DNA from: Nannocystis pusilla
Lineage (GTDB): Bacteria; Myxococcota_A; Polyangia; Nannocystales; Nannocystaceae
Length of the DNA stretch: 64,000 nucleotides
Direction: 5' to 3'
NCBI RefSeq assembly: GCF_020073745.1
Contig: NZ_JAIRAU010000001.1
Span: 1,436,501-1,500,500, forward strand
Shown here: positions 7,832 to 15,973 of the stretch, piece after piece
Position numbering within the stretch: the first letter of the stretch is position 1
Layout of the letters: the number at the start of each line of letters is the position of its first letter
Program-made: the position numbers and the translations under genes
Notes under the pieces: model-generated
Told to the model about the DNA's origin: nothing
What the model saw: only the letters and a program-made list of their open reading frames with translations
Database searches by the model: none

Positions 7832-9352
7832 ATGCGAGCCGAGGACCTCGACATCACCACGTTGCTGTCCGCCGACGCCGAGGCGGGGGCGCTGCACTTC
7901 GCCGGGTTGCGCGCGCTGATCGTCGACGCGGGGGCCCTGGGCGCGCTGCGCCGCGACGTGGTCGATGCGCTCGGCGTCGCCGGCGGGCGCTCGTTGCTGA
8001 CGCGCTTCGGCTACGTGCAGGGCTGGCGCGCGGCCGAGGCGCTGCGCGGGCGGTTCGCGTCGGCCAGCGCGCACGCGATGCGCGACGCGGGCGGCCGACT
8101 CGGGGTGCTGCAGGGCATGCTGCGCATCGCGCCGGGCACCGGTCCGATGACGCCCGAGGGCGCGACGGTGGCGGCCTCCTACGAGGCCGAGCAGCACCTG
8201 CAGCACTGCGGCCGGGCGGACGCTCCCGTGTGCTGGACGCTCGCCGGGTTCGCCAGCGGGTACCTCAGCTGCGTCGAGCGCCGCGACATCGTCGTGCTCG
8301 AAGATCGCTGCGTCGCCTGCGGCGATCGATCGTGCCGCTTCGTCGCCCGCCCGCGCGAGGCGTGGGGCGAGACGCTGACGCCGCACGCGGCCTACCTGCC
8401 GCCGGCAGGGCCGCCGCGGTCGGAAAGGGCCGCGGTGACGCTCGAGGACGAGCTGCAGTCGCGCAGCCCGGCGATCCAGCGGACCCTCGAGCTCGCGCGC
8501 CGGGTGGCCGCGGTCGACAGCAGCGTGCTCCTGCTCGGCGACAGCGGGACCGGCAAGGACCGGCTCGCGCGCTTCATCCACGCCCGCTCGCGCCGCGCGG
8601 CGGCGCCGTTCCTGGCGGTCCACTGCGGGGCGATCCCCGAACCGCTGCTGGAGAGCGAGCTGTTCGGGCACGCGCGCGGGGCCTTCACCGGGGCGACGCG
8701 GGACCGCGTGGGCATGCTCGAGGCGGCCGGCGCCGGCACGCTGTTCCTCGACGAGGTCGGCGAGATGTCGCCGGCGATGCAGGTCAAGCTGCTGCGCGCG
8801 CTGCAGCAGCGCGAACTGCGGCGCGTCGGCGAGAACCACCCGCGCCCGCTGCACGCGCGGATCGTCGCGGCGACCCATCGCGACCTCGCGGCCGCGGTCG
8901 AACAGGGCGGCTTCCGCCGCGACCTTTATTATCGCCTGCGCGTGGTCGAGCTGCGCCTGCCGCCGCTGCGCGCGCGCCAGGAGGACATCCTGCCGCTGGC
9001 GCGGGCGCTGCTGGCGTCGGCGTGCGCGCGCGTGGGGCGGAGCGAGATGTCCCTCGGGACAGCCGCCTGCGAGCGCCTGCTGCACCACAGCTGGCCCGGC
9101 AACGTGCGCGAGCTCGAGAACGCGATGGAGCGCGCGGCGGCGCTGGCAGCGGGGCCGCAGGTCGAGGCGGACGACCTGCCCGACGACATCGCCGCGGCGC
9201 CGGTGAAGCGCACGGGGTCGCTGCAGCAGCTCGAGCACGCGGCGATCGTCGAAGCGCTGGGCCGCCACGGCGGGCACCAGCAGCGCGCGGCGGCGGAGCT
9301 CGGGATCAGCCCGTCGACGCTGTACCGGCGGCTGCGCAAGCAGCGTGCTTGA
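7832..9352 (+). CDS. XylR/DmpR-type sigma-54-dependent transcriptional activator
   Basis: A 506-residue enhancer-binding protein. The N-terminal ~120 residues match the XylR_N aromatic-sensing domain, followed by a V4R segment with EDRCVACGDRSCRF (about residue 160), a cysteine-bearing ligand or metal region. A central AAA+ domain follows: Walker A variant GDSGTGKD near residue 235, ELFGHARGAFTGATRD with the sigma-54 contact loop GAFTGA, and Walker B GTLFLDEVGEM. The C-terminal Fis-type helix-turn-helix is QQRAAAELGISPSTLYRRL. In XylR and DmpR the N-terminal domain binds aromatic effectors and releases ATPase activity. Here the divergent P450 gene is the obvious target. I see no -24/-12 promoter of high quality, so the control link is inferred. 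Confidence 0.9.
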   Translation: MRAEDLDITTLLSADAEAGALHFAGLRALIVDAGALGALRRDVVDALGVAGGRSLLTRFGYVQGWRAAEALRGRFASASAHAMRDAGGRLGVLQGMLRIAPGTGPMTPEGATVAASYEAEQHLQHCGRADAPVCWTLAGFASGYLSCVERRDIVVLEDRCVACGDRSCRFVARPREAWGETLTPHAAYLPPAGPPRSERAAVTLEDELQSRSPAIQRTLELARRVAAVDSSVLLLGDSGTGKDRLARFIHARSRRAAAPFLAVHCGAIPEPLLESELFGHARGAFTGATRDRVGMLEAAGAGTLFLDEVGEMSPAMQVKLLRALQQRELRRVGENHPRPLHARIVAATHRDLAAAVEQGGFRRDLYYRLRVVELRLPPLRARQEDILPLARALLASACARVGRSEMSLGTAACERLLHHSWPGNVRELENAMERAAALAAGPQVEADDLPDDIAAAPVKRTGSLQQLEHAAIVEALGRHGGHQQRAAAELGISPSTLYRRLRKQRA

Positions 9353-9361
9353 GACTGTAGA

Positions 9362-9389
9362 TGTCTAAAAGGACATGTCGCCGAAGACG
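9362..9389. repeat. 14-bp hairpin repeat, 2 units
   Basis: Two head-to-tail units (TGTCTAAAAGGACA, TGTCGCCGAAGACG) start 9 bp after the stop codon of the sigma-54 activator gene, between convergent genes. The first unit forms a 5-bp stem with one G-T wobble and a 4-nt loop. Confidence 0.75.
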
Positions 9390-9484
9390 GAGCCGAACGC
9401 GGCCTTGCATCTGTCCCTCGGGTCAGCGGCGTTGCGCTGGCTCGCCTTCGTCTTCACCAGCTTCGTGGCAAGTTCATCGCGGAA

Positions 9485-10615
9485 TCAGCAGACGCCGCCA
9501 TGCCATGAGCAGCAGCCGCGGAGCGAGCGACCGTACGTGCAGGTGGGCGAGAGGGTGCCGTCACAGCAGTGGACTCGGTTCGACGACCAAGACTCGGCTC
9601 GTTCGCGGCGGCGAGCGGCCTCTGCCTGACGCTGCGCGTCGGCCTCCTCCTTGCGGCGACGGTCGGCCTCGCGCCGGAGGCGGAGCTTGCTCAATCTAGG
9701 CTCGATGACGTCGGCGAGCGTCCGTGCTTCGGTCGCCAGCGTCTTCATGCGCGGCGTCCCCTCGAGCTTCGTGCCGCGGAACGCGGCGAGGTCGGAATCG
9801 ATCGACTGTAGCAGTTCCGAGGCCTTCTCCCAGCGTCGGGCTTGTTGATGGCGGCGTGCCTCCACGAGGCGCGCGGCGGCGGTCTGCTCGGTCGTGGCGA
9901 AGCGTGCGTGCAAGCGAGACTCGTCGCGGTCATGTTGCGCGAGCGACTGCGCTGCCTGGGTCGCCGCGTATCGGCGAGCCTTTTCGTCGTCGACCTGCTG
10001 CGCGCGCTCGGCCCGCGCGTCGATGTCGCGCAAGCGTATCGCGGCCTCTTCGGCCCGGTCGCCGGTGCAGCTGACGGCGGCTCGTTGGTAGGCGGTCCGC
10101 GCCGAATCCAGCGCTCGAGCGGTCCAGGCCGAGGTCGCCGCGCGGTTGGCCTCTTCACACGCGTGCATTTGCTCGATCGCACGCTCTCGCAGGATGTGGT
10201 CGTGGACGCGGAGGCCGAGCAGCGCCACGCTCAGGCCAGCCACGGCAGAAAACGCAGCCAATGGTCGTGAGGCGCGCCGGACGAGCAGGAACCCCGCGAG
10301 GCAGAGGCCGAGCGATCCCACAACGTATGCGGCTGGTGGCCACAGGGCGATCACGAGGGTCGCGGCCGCTGCGGCCCATGCGATGCACGACGACCACGCC
10401 AAGAATACGGCGGCCCTGGTCAGGCCGGCGCCCGTGAAGTGACCGTGGTTGTCGGCGATTTGGCGCCGCACCCGCCGCGCGAACCGCAGCGCGGGCACGC
10501 TGAGCAGCGGTCCCAGCACGATGCTGCTCAGACTCAGTTCGAGGGCGAGCCAGGCGGACGGGTGGCGGCGGGGGAGCAGGGACCTGGCGTTGACGACGGG
10601 TAAAGTGTCACGCAT
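9485..10615 (-). CDS. Membrane protein with coiled coil and C-terminal DUF3761-like module
   Basis: A 376-residue protein of unknown function. The first ~140 residues hold about four hydrophobic segments (such as LALELSLSSIVLGPLLSVP and AAVFLAWSSCIAWAAAAATLVIAL), so it sits in the membrane. Residues ~150-345 are highly charged, Ala/Arg/Glu-rich and helical, probably a coiled coil. The last 30 residues contain CCDGTLSPTCTYGRSLRGCCSWHGGV, which resembles the small DUF3761 module (CxDG...C(S/W)HGGV). The ATG at 10615 is preferred over a GTG at 10669 because the hydrophobic domain starts soon after it. It lies 135 bp downstream of the DUF4236 gene on the same strand, and both share the membrane-plus-coiled-coil layout. 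Confidence 0.7.
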   Translation of the reverse strand: MRDTLPVVNARSLLPRRHPSAWLALELSLSSIVLGPLLSVPALRFARRVRRQIADNHGHFTGAGLTRAAVFLAWSSCIAWAAAAATLVIALWPPAAYVVGSLGLCLAGFLLVRRASRPLAAFSAVAGLSVALLGLRVHDHILRERAIEQMHACEEANRAATSAWTARALDSARTAYQRAAVSCTGDRAEEAAIRLRDIDARAERAQQVDDEKARRYAATQAAQSLAQHDRDESRLHARFATTEQTAAARLVEARRHQQARRWEKASELLQSIDSDLAAFRGTKLEGTPRMKTLATEARTLADVIEPRLSKLRLRREADRRRKEEADAQRQAEAARRRERAESWSSNRVHCCDGTLSPTCTYGRSLRGCCSWHGGVC

Positions 10616-10750
10616 CGTACGGACCCTCGAGATCGTTCGCTTTGGCCGATGTAGTCTCCTTGTGTGCACGGGAGACGCACGTGGAGGATGTTCGGCCGCC
10701 CCGTGGGGCGGGCATCCGCCAGATGAGCGACCCCGCAGTGATCTCGCCTG

Positions 10751-12331
10751 TCATGATGCGGCCTCGATGTCTGCGAGGGAGCGTTCGAGAAGGGCGATCT
10801 CTTGCGTCTGCAAGTCGTCAGGCACCTCATCGGTGCGCAACGCCGCCAGTGCGTCCTCGAGGTGGCGGCGCTTCGCCCGGGCCGTCTTGAGCGTCGACGC
10901 CTTGAACAACACGGCCTGGACGTCTGCTCTTGCTGCCTCGACGAGCAGCCCCTGCCGGAGGTGGGGGGAGGTCAGCTCCGCGAGTCCGGATTGCAGCGCA
11001 GAACGCCGGCCCCCGGGGGTTTTCGCGGCTTGAATCTTGGTGGTCCAGCGCACGGCGGCGTCGTGCTCGCGCTGTGCCTCCTCCCGGGCGGCGCGCTCCC
11101 GGGCCGCGGCGCGCTCTGCCTCGCGGCGGGCGGCCTCTTCGAGCCGGCGCGCTTCCGCCTGCTGTCGTTCGAGCTCGCGTTCGGCTTCGCGACGTGCGGC
11201 TGCTTCGCGCCGAAGTATCTCCGCCTGCTGTCGTTCGGCTTCTCGTCGCGCGGCCTCGTGGCGCGCGCGTGCATCGGCCTCTCGGCGCAGTTGCTCCTCG
11301 AGTTCCGCACGAGCGCGTTCTTCGGCCTCGCGTCGGCGCTGCTCCTCACGCACGCACTCGGCCAGCCGCGCGCATACGGCGTGCAGGCGGGTCTCCGCTG
11401 CCGCGTCGCCATCGAGTGCGAGCAGTCGCCATTCCTCGGCGGCGCGCTCGAGCTCACCACGGGCCTCGTACGCGTCGGCGAGCGCCGCGCGCAGCGGTCG
11501 GGCCCACGCAACTGGCGGTGGCGAGACTGCGTAGACGGCCCGTCGCAGCGCCTCGGTCGCGTCGCCGTGGCGTGACAGGGCGGCATGGGCTTCGGCGAGG
11601 ACCCACGCGGCGAGCGGCGCGAGTGCGGGGGAAGCGGCGGGCCGCGCCGCCGCCACGACTTCGCTGGCCCTGCCGTAATGAACGAGGAGGTGCTCTCGCA
11701 GCAGGCGCGCGGCTTCTTGCGCGCTCGGCAGCTCTGCGACCGGGAGCGGGGCCGGCAGGAGGGGGAATTGCAGCACGAGTCCGTGACCCTCGACGACTGC
11801 GCCGACCTGGTTTTCGATCGACTGCAGGAGCCCGATGGCGGCGTCGAATTGGTTGCGCTGTGCGTGATGGGCGGCGAGCAGGAAGCCAGCTTCGACGTCT
11901 TCGTCGGCGTGCGCCATGAGCCGCGAGAGGCATTGGTCGAGCCGTGAGTGGTCGCCGGCAATCTGGGCCGAAACGACCTCGAGCACCGCGAAGCTCCTCT
12001 GTTGCCGCCGGATCGCGGCCCGCACTCTGATCACCAGCTCATACGCGCCGTAGAGCCCGAGAGCGATCCACGGCCATGGGGTCATCAGGAGCCTCACGAC
12101 GAGCGACAAAGCTACGAGGGCCCCAAGGACGAGCAAAATGGCGAGGCAGCCGCGACCGTCCGACGGCGCGACGTTGCCGCTATGTGTCCGGGTGCTGCGG
12201 GTTCGCGCGCCGCGGGAGCCCGGACCGATCCGGACTCTAAACCCGCCCACCCCCCACGAGGTGCTCACGCCACGCGATGAGACGTTGATCCGGCCGCCTC
12301 CAGGGAGCCGAAAGCTCTTCCGCAAGCGCAT
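10751..12331 (-). CDS. DUF4236 domain protein with membrane segment, tetratricopeptide-like region and coiled coil
   Basis: A 526-residue protein. The N-terminus (MRLRKSFRLPGGGRINVSSRGVSTSWGVGG) is a clear DUF4236 domain, a short beta module of unknown role. One or two hydrophobic segments follow near residues 60-95 (LAILLVLGALVALSLVVRLL). Residues ~100-330 are Ala/Leu-rich helices resembling degenerate TPR repeats. Residues ~330-440 form a long Arg/Glu/Ala coiled coil. The gene probably forms an operon with the DUF3761-type protein downstream. Neither gene has a recognised function. Base composition around the 5' end is lower in GC than the housekeeping genes. Confidence 0.75.
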   Translation of the reverse strand: MRLRKSFRLPGGGRINVSSRGVSTSWGVGGFRVRIGPGSRGARTRSTRTHSGNVAPSDGRGCLAILLVLGALVALSLVVRLLMTPWPWIALGLYGAYELVIRVRAAIRRQQRSFAVLEVVSAQIAGDHSRLDQCLSRLMAHADEDVEAGFLLAAHHAQRNQFDAAIGLLQSIENQVGAVVEGHGLVLQFPLLPAPLPVAELPSAQEAARLLREHLLVHYGRASEVVAAARPAASPALAPLAAWVLAEAHAALSRHGDATEALRRAVYAVSPPPVAWARPLRAALADAYEARGELERAAEEWRLLALDGDAAAETRLHAVCARLAECVREEQRRREAEERARAELEEQLRREADARARHEAARREAERQQAEILRREAAARREAERELERQQAEARRLEEAARREAERAAARERAAREEAQREHDAAVRWTTKIQAAKTPGGRRSALQSGLAELTSPHLRQGLLVEAARADVQAVLFKASTLKTARAKRRHLEDALAALRTDEVPDDLQTQEIALLERSLADIEAAS

Positions 12332-12639
12332 GAATGACGATTATCGAGCGACCCGCAGCCTGTCAACGTCACTCACGCTCGGAGCCGACGGGCACCGCGC
12401 CACACCCAGCTCCCGCAAGAAATGCGGCGAAGACGTACTGTAGGCCTAAATCGGAGCACGGGCGATTGTGCAGGGAGCTGGGGTCCCTCGGGGTGGTTGA
12501 TGTTGTTACGGTGTGCGATTCAAACCTGGGGTCAGGAGGGGGCCCTCTCTCCACCGGGGAGAGGCCGCGGCGCGGGAGAGAGGCATGTCAATAAAGACAT
12601 GTACATCCGGACAGGTTTTATCCCCACGACGGCGCGCGG
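12332..12639. other. Intergenic region with one repeat pair
   Basis: 308 bp upstream of the DUF4236 gene and downstream of exonuclease III. It is relatively AT-rich around 12400-12520 and presumably holds the DUF4236 promoter. A GC-rich imperfect hairpin (CTCTCTCC...GGGAGAGAG) spans about 12545-12582, followed by the repeat pair at 12586-12613. No gene is evident. Confidence 0.4.
12586..12613. repeat. 14-bp hairpin repeat, 2 units
   Basis: Units TGTCAATAAAGACA and TGTACATCCGGACA in exact 14-bp register, 26 bp beyond the stop codon of the exonuclease III gene. The first keeps only the outer four stem pairs. Confidence 0.7.
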
Positions 12640-13533
12640 TCAGCGGACCTTGCGCTTGCTGCTCTTCGCCTTCGCGGGCTTCGGCGGGGCGATCGGGGTG
12701 ATCACGGGCGCGGGCGGCATCTCGTAGTCGTCGCCGTCGTCAGTGGCGGCGTAGCCGGTGAAGGTGATCCACGTCGGCGCGTGGTCGCTGGTGCCCTCGA
12801 GGCCGCGGACCCACCGGTCGACGCCGGCGTCGAGGAGGCGCGGGGCGAGCTCGGGGTTGACGAGCAGGTGGTCGATGCGGAGGCCGGCGTCGCGCTGCCA
12901 GTGCTGGCGGAAGTAGTCCCAGAACGTGAACATCGGCTGGTCGGGGTGGCGCGCGCGCAGGGCGTCGGTCCAGCCCTGGCCGAGCAGGCGGGTGTAGCGG
13001 GCGCGGGCCTCGGGCTGCAGCAGGGCGTCCTTCAGCCACGACTTCGGGTTGTAGATGTCGAAGTCGGTCGGCACCACGTTGTAGTCGCCGGCCAGCACCG
13101 CGGGGATGCCGGCGTTGCACAGCGTGGCGGCGTGGGCGATGAGGCGGTCGAACCACGCCAGCTTGTAGTCGAACTTCGGGCCCGGCTGCGGGTTGCCGTT
13201 CGGCAAGTAGAGGCAGCCGACGAGCACGCCGTGGACCGCGGCCTCGAGGTAGCGGCTCTGCGTGTCGTCGGGGTCGCCGGGCAGGCCGCGCCGGCTCTCG
13301 AGCGGGACGCTGCCGCGCGCGAGGATCGCCACGCCGTTCCACGAGCGCTGGCCGTGCCACAGCGCGCCGTAGCCGGCGGCGCGCAGCTCGGCGACGGGGA
13401 AGTCGGCGTCGACGGCCTTGAGCTCCTGCAGGCACACGATGTCCGGCGTCGCCTCGGCCAGCCACTCGAGCAACACGGGCAGGCGCGTGCGGATGCCGTT
13501 GATGTTGTACGTGGCGAGCTTGAGGACGGACAT
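12640..13533 (-). CDS. xthA: Exodeoxyribonuclease III (AP endonuclease)
   Basis: A 297-residue Xth/ExoA-family enzyme that cuts DNA at abasic sites and degrades 3' ends in base excision repair. All catalytic motifs are present: TYNINGIRTRL at the N-terminus, VCLQELK (metal-binding Glu), AGDYNVVPTDFDIYNP, the RIDHLLVNP segment and the terminal TSDHAPTW with the catalytic His. The C-terminus adds a short basic tail rich in Lys and Pro/Ala (KPAKAKSSKRKVR). The ATG at 13533 starts directly with the beta-strand that carries the first motif; the open frame upstream is low-complexity and unrelated. It appears to be a single-gene unit. Confidence 0.95.
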   Translation of the reverse strand: MSVLKLATYNINGIRTRLPVLLEWLAEATPDIVCLQELKAVDADFPVAELRAAGYGALWHGQRSWNGVAILARGSVPLESRRGLPGDPDDTQSRYLEAAVHGVLVGCLYLPNGNPQPGPKFDYKLAWFDRLIAHAATLCNAGIPAVLAGDYNVVPTDFDIYNPKSWLKDALLQPEARARYTRLLGQGWTDALRARHPDQPMFTFWDYFRQHWQRDAGLRIDHLLVNPELAPRLLDAGVDRWVRGLEGTSDHAPTWITFTGYAATDDGDDYEMPPAPVITPIAPPKPAKAKSSKRKVR

Positions 13534-13658
13534 CGTGGACTCGCCCGAGCTTGACCTTCGTGGCGACGGGCCGCAACCGGGCCCAGGCGGCGCGAGGCGA
13601 TGGATCGGGACGCGCGCGCTCGCGCTCGCGCGGGCCGCCGGTGGTTTATGCTGCGGCG

Positions 13659-14122
13659 GTGAGCAAGCGGACCGTGAAGCGGATCGCCGTCGCCGCGCTG
13701 GTGGTGGTTCTGCTGGCGATCGCGGGGCTGCTGCAGTCGTTCCGCGCCCGCTGCCCGAGCCGCCGGCGCTGACGGGCGACCTGCCGCCGGCGTCGCCCCC
13801 GGCCGAGATGGCGCTGTTCCACCTGCCCACCGGGATCACGCGGCGCAGCGCCGGCTTCGCCTACCGCGGCGGGTCGTTCAGCGATCGCCGCGAATTCACG
13901 ATGAGCGCGGTGCTCGTGCAGCACCCACGCGGCGATCTGCTGATCGACACCGGCTTCGGGCGCGACATCGACGCGCACTTCCGCGCGATGCCGCTGTTCT
14001 TCCGCGCGACCACGAGTTACGCGGCGGAGCGCCCGGCCGCCGACCAGCTCGAGGCCGCGGGCTACCGGCGCGAGCGCACGACGCCCGCGGCTTCGCCGGC
14101 CTGCCGCGGATGTGAATTGTAG
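13659..14122 (+). pseudogene. Broken metallo-beta-lactamase-fold hydrolase gene (frameshifted and 3'-truncated)
   Basis: A GTG start at 13659 opens a frame for a membrane anchor (VSKRTVKRIAVAALVVVLLAIAGLLQSF). After about 13742 the sequence continues in another frame as RPLPEPPALTGDLPP and then a typical MBL-fold N-terminal part, with MSAVLVQHPRGDLLIDTGFGRD. The frame ends at a TAG at 14120-14122, soon after that first part. The HxHxDH motif and the remaining ~180 residues are missing. So the gene has one frameshift (a sequencing error is possible there) and a real 3' truncation. The truncation point lies 5 bp from a 14-bp hairpin repeat at 14127-14140. Confidence 0.7.
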
Positions 14123-14124
14123 TC

Positions 14125-14142
14125 GCTGTCCGAAGGGACAGC
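14125..14142. repeat. Single 14-bp hairpin repeat with extended stem
   Basis: GCTGTCC-GAAG-GGACAGC is a perfect 7-bp stem with a 4-nt loop. It lies between the broken MBL gene and the stop codon of the sulfotransferase gene (14160). Confidence 0.75.
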
Positions 14143-14159
14143 TCATGGTCCGGCGGAGA

Positions 14160-15005
14160 TCAGTCGATGTCGGGCAGGCCGGCGGGGCGGGCCGGCGGGG
14201 GGCCCTGGGGGGCGTTGGCCTGGGCGATCGCGACGCGGCGCTGCATCTCGGTGAGCTCGGGGAGGAGCGCCCGGTTGGTGGCGTTGAGGTCGCGGAGGAG
14301 CGACTCGGGGAACGGCTTGGCGGCGGCGACGGCGGCGTAGAGGTCGTCGAACACGCGGGCGAGCTTCGGCGGGACGCTGTCGGAGCTCGGGCGGAGCTGG
14401 GTGCGGAAGGCCGGCTGGATGGTGGGCAGGGCGGCGGCGAGGTCGCCGCGGCCGAGCCAGGCGAGCACGCCGGTGAGGGTGCCGACGGGGTCGTCGAGGA
14501 CCTGGTCGTAGGTCATGAGGCGGGCCGGGTAGCGGCGCAGGCTGATGTCGCGGACGAGGGCGAAGTTCTCCATCCACCACTCGTATGCCGGGGGGAAGTA
14601 GGAGTTGTCCTCGGGGACAGGTTGGCCGGCGGCCGCCATGCCCTCGCGCTCGATGGTGTAGAGGCGCAGGATCGAGGCCTCGTACTCGCGCCACTCGCGG
14701 ACGTTGGCGAGCAGATGGGTGATGTAGGCGCGCTCGCTGCGGATGACGCCGGGGACGAACACCTTGACGACGTAGCCCTCGACGTGCTCGGGCAGGAAGT
14801 ACTCGCCGGTGACCGGGTGCGGGTTGGTGCGGAAGTAGATGCCGTGGCGCAGGAGCGACTCGTAGAAGCCGGCCGGGTTGGCCTGGTGGAGCGCCTCGTT
14901 GAAGCCGCGCGGGAAGGCCTCGCCGAGCACCGGGAAGCCGGCGGCTCGCAGGACCTGCATCCACATCGAGGTGCCGCTGCGCTTGGTGCCGGAGACGAAC
15001 AGCAT
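14160..15005 (-). CDS. Sulfotransferase family protein
   Basis: A 281-residue PAPS-dependent sulfotransferase-like protein. The N-terminal MLFVSGTKRSGTSMWMQVLRAAG is the 5'-phosphosulfate-binding loop of the family (GxxRSGTS), and the middle segment PARLMTYDQVLDDPVGTLTGVLAWLG matches the second conserved region (Y-E/D-L...P), here with Asp. No signal peptide is seen, so it acts in the cytoplasm. It likely sulfates a carbohydrate or a small metabolite; the acceptor is unknown. A copy of the 14-bp repeat (14606-14619) is read through inside the gene. The ATG at 15005 is 24 bp downstream of the lipoprotein gene stop, so the two form an operon. Confidence 0.8.
   Translation of the reverse strand: MLFVSGTKRSGTSMWMQVLRAAGFPVLGEAFPRGFNEALHQANPAGFYESLLRHGIYFRTNPHPVTGEYFLPEHVEGYVVKVFVPGVIRSERAYITHLLANVREWREYEASILRLYTIEREGMAAAGQPVPEDNSYFPPAYEWWMENFALVRDISLRRYPARLMTYDQVLDDPVGTLTGVLAWLGRGDLAAALPTIQPAFRTQLRPSSDSVPPKLARVFDDLYAAVAAAKPFPESLLRDLNATNRALLPELTEMQRRVAIAQANAPQGPPPARPAGLPDID
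14606..14619. repeat. 14-bp hairpin repeat inside the sulfotransferase gene
   Basis: TGTCCTCGGGGACA, a perfect 5-bp stem, lies within the coding sequence and is translated as part of the EDN-containing loop about residue 130. Confidence 0.6.
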
Positions 15006-15029
15006 GTGCTTTCTTCTCGAAGAAGAAAT

Positions 15030-15617
15030 TCAGGGGTCGAAGCCCGGGCAGAGCTGGTCGATCGTGGCGGCCTGACCGAGGCAGAGCTGCGGGTTGTTGA
15101 ACTCTTGCTCGATCTGGCGGCAGTCGAGGTTGGTGATGCAGGCGTACCAATCCTCGAGCGCCTCGCCGCACGCGGGGCCGTCCTGCGCGGTGCCCATCGC
15201 CACCTGCCCGCTGCAGTAGGCGACGATCTCGTCGACGAAGCGCATGGACCGCGGATAACACTCGCCGTACTTGGCGCCGTACTGCACGCACACCTGGCCT
15301 TCGGGGCCCGGGCCGGTGGCGCCGGTGGTGGTGCCGCCGTCGCTCGTGAGGTCCGTGGTCGCGGTGGAGGTGAGGGGCTCGCCGGTGGTGGTGGTGGTGG
15401 TAGAGGTGAGGAGATCGCCGCCGGTGGTGGTGCTGGCGCCGGTGGTGTCCTCGCCGGTGGTGGTGCCCGCGGGCTCGCTGGTCGCGCCGTCGCCGGTGGT
15501 GCCGCCGGTGGTGCCGCCGGGAGTGCCGGCCGGCAGGCCCTCGTCGCTGAAGCAGCCGGCCCACAGGCCGCCCAGCGACATCAGGAAGGTCAGGTTGCGC
15601 AGGCGGCCCGGGTCCAT
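15030..15617 (-). CDS. Cysteine-containing lipoprotein with Thr/Gly-rich linker
   Basis: A 195-residue predicted lipoprotein. A signal peptide ends at LWAGC near residue 22. Residues ~30-100 are a Thr/Gly/Ser-rich linker with stretches such as GGTTGGTTGD, typical of surface lipoproteins in Nannocystis-like myxobacteria. The C-terminal ~90 residues hold about eight cysteines (VCVQYGAKYGECYP, AYCSG, PACGEALEDWYACITNLDCRQIE, LCLGQ, LCPGF), probably forming disulfides outside the cell. No enzymatic motif is visible. It is upstream of, and co-oriented with, the sulfotransferase gene. Confidence 0.75.
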   Translation of the reverse strand: MDPGRLRNLTFLMSLGGLWAGCFSDEGLPAGTPGGTTGGTTGDGATSEPAGTTTGEDTTGASTTTGGDLLTSTTTTTTGEPLTSTATTDLTSDGGTTTGATGPGPEGQVCVQYGAKYGECYPRSMRFVDEIVAYCSGQVAMGTAQDGPACGEALEDWYACITNLDCRQIEQEFNNPQLCLGQAATIDQLCPGFDP

Positions 15618-15973
15618 CGCGGCGCCATCGTAGTCGAGATGGCCGGCGACCGCGAGGGCGGGGGTTCGCGCGCGCGGGAGCGGTGGTCGTGCAGCCCCAC
15701 TCGTGGCGGATCGGCGAGGAAGGGGGTCGGCGAGGTCATCCAGCGCGAGGACCTCGCCCGCCGCTCACGCGGGTGCCGGTGCCGACGTCATGTCGGTGGT
15801 CAGGGCGGGCATGAGTCGGCGGGCCGGGACCCGGGGGCGTGGTTGACGCGGCGCGGAGCGCTCCGTCGCGGGGCGTCGGCCGGCGCGGAATCAGATGTCC
15901 TCATGCGCAGGTCTTTGAGGACATGGTGGAAGAGACAGACGGGCACGCCTCGCGGGTGCCCGCCGTCGTCCCG
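15618..15973. other. Intergenic region with one repeat pair
   Basis: 356 bp between two minus-strand genes (asparagine synthetase ends at 15974). Apart from the 14-bp repeats at 15896-15923 I see no gene or clear terminator. It should contain the lipoprotein promoter. Confidence 0.4.
15896..15923. repeat. 14-bp hairpin repeat, 2 units
   Basis: TGTCCTCATGCGCA and GGTCTTTGAGGACA in exact register. The outer arms of the two units (TGTCCTCA ... TGAGGACA) are also complementary, so the pair can form one longer hairpin with an 8-bp stem. Confidence 0.7.

Noticed and set aside
15271..15633. Valine-rich open frame opposite the Thr-rich lipoprotein linker
   Set aside because: It is the complement of the low-complexity Thr/Gly codons; the minus-strand gene has a clear signal peptide and cysteine pattern.
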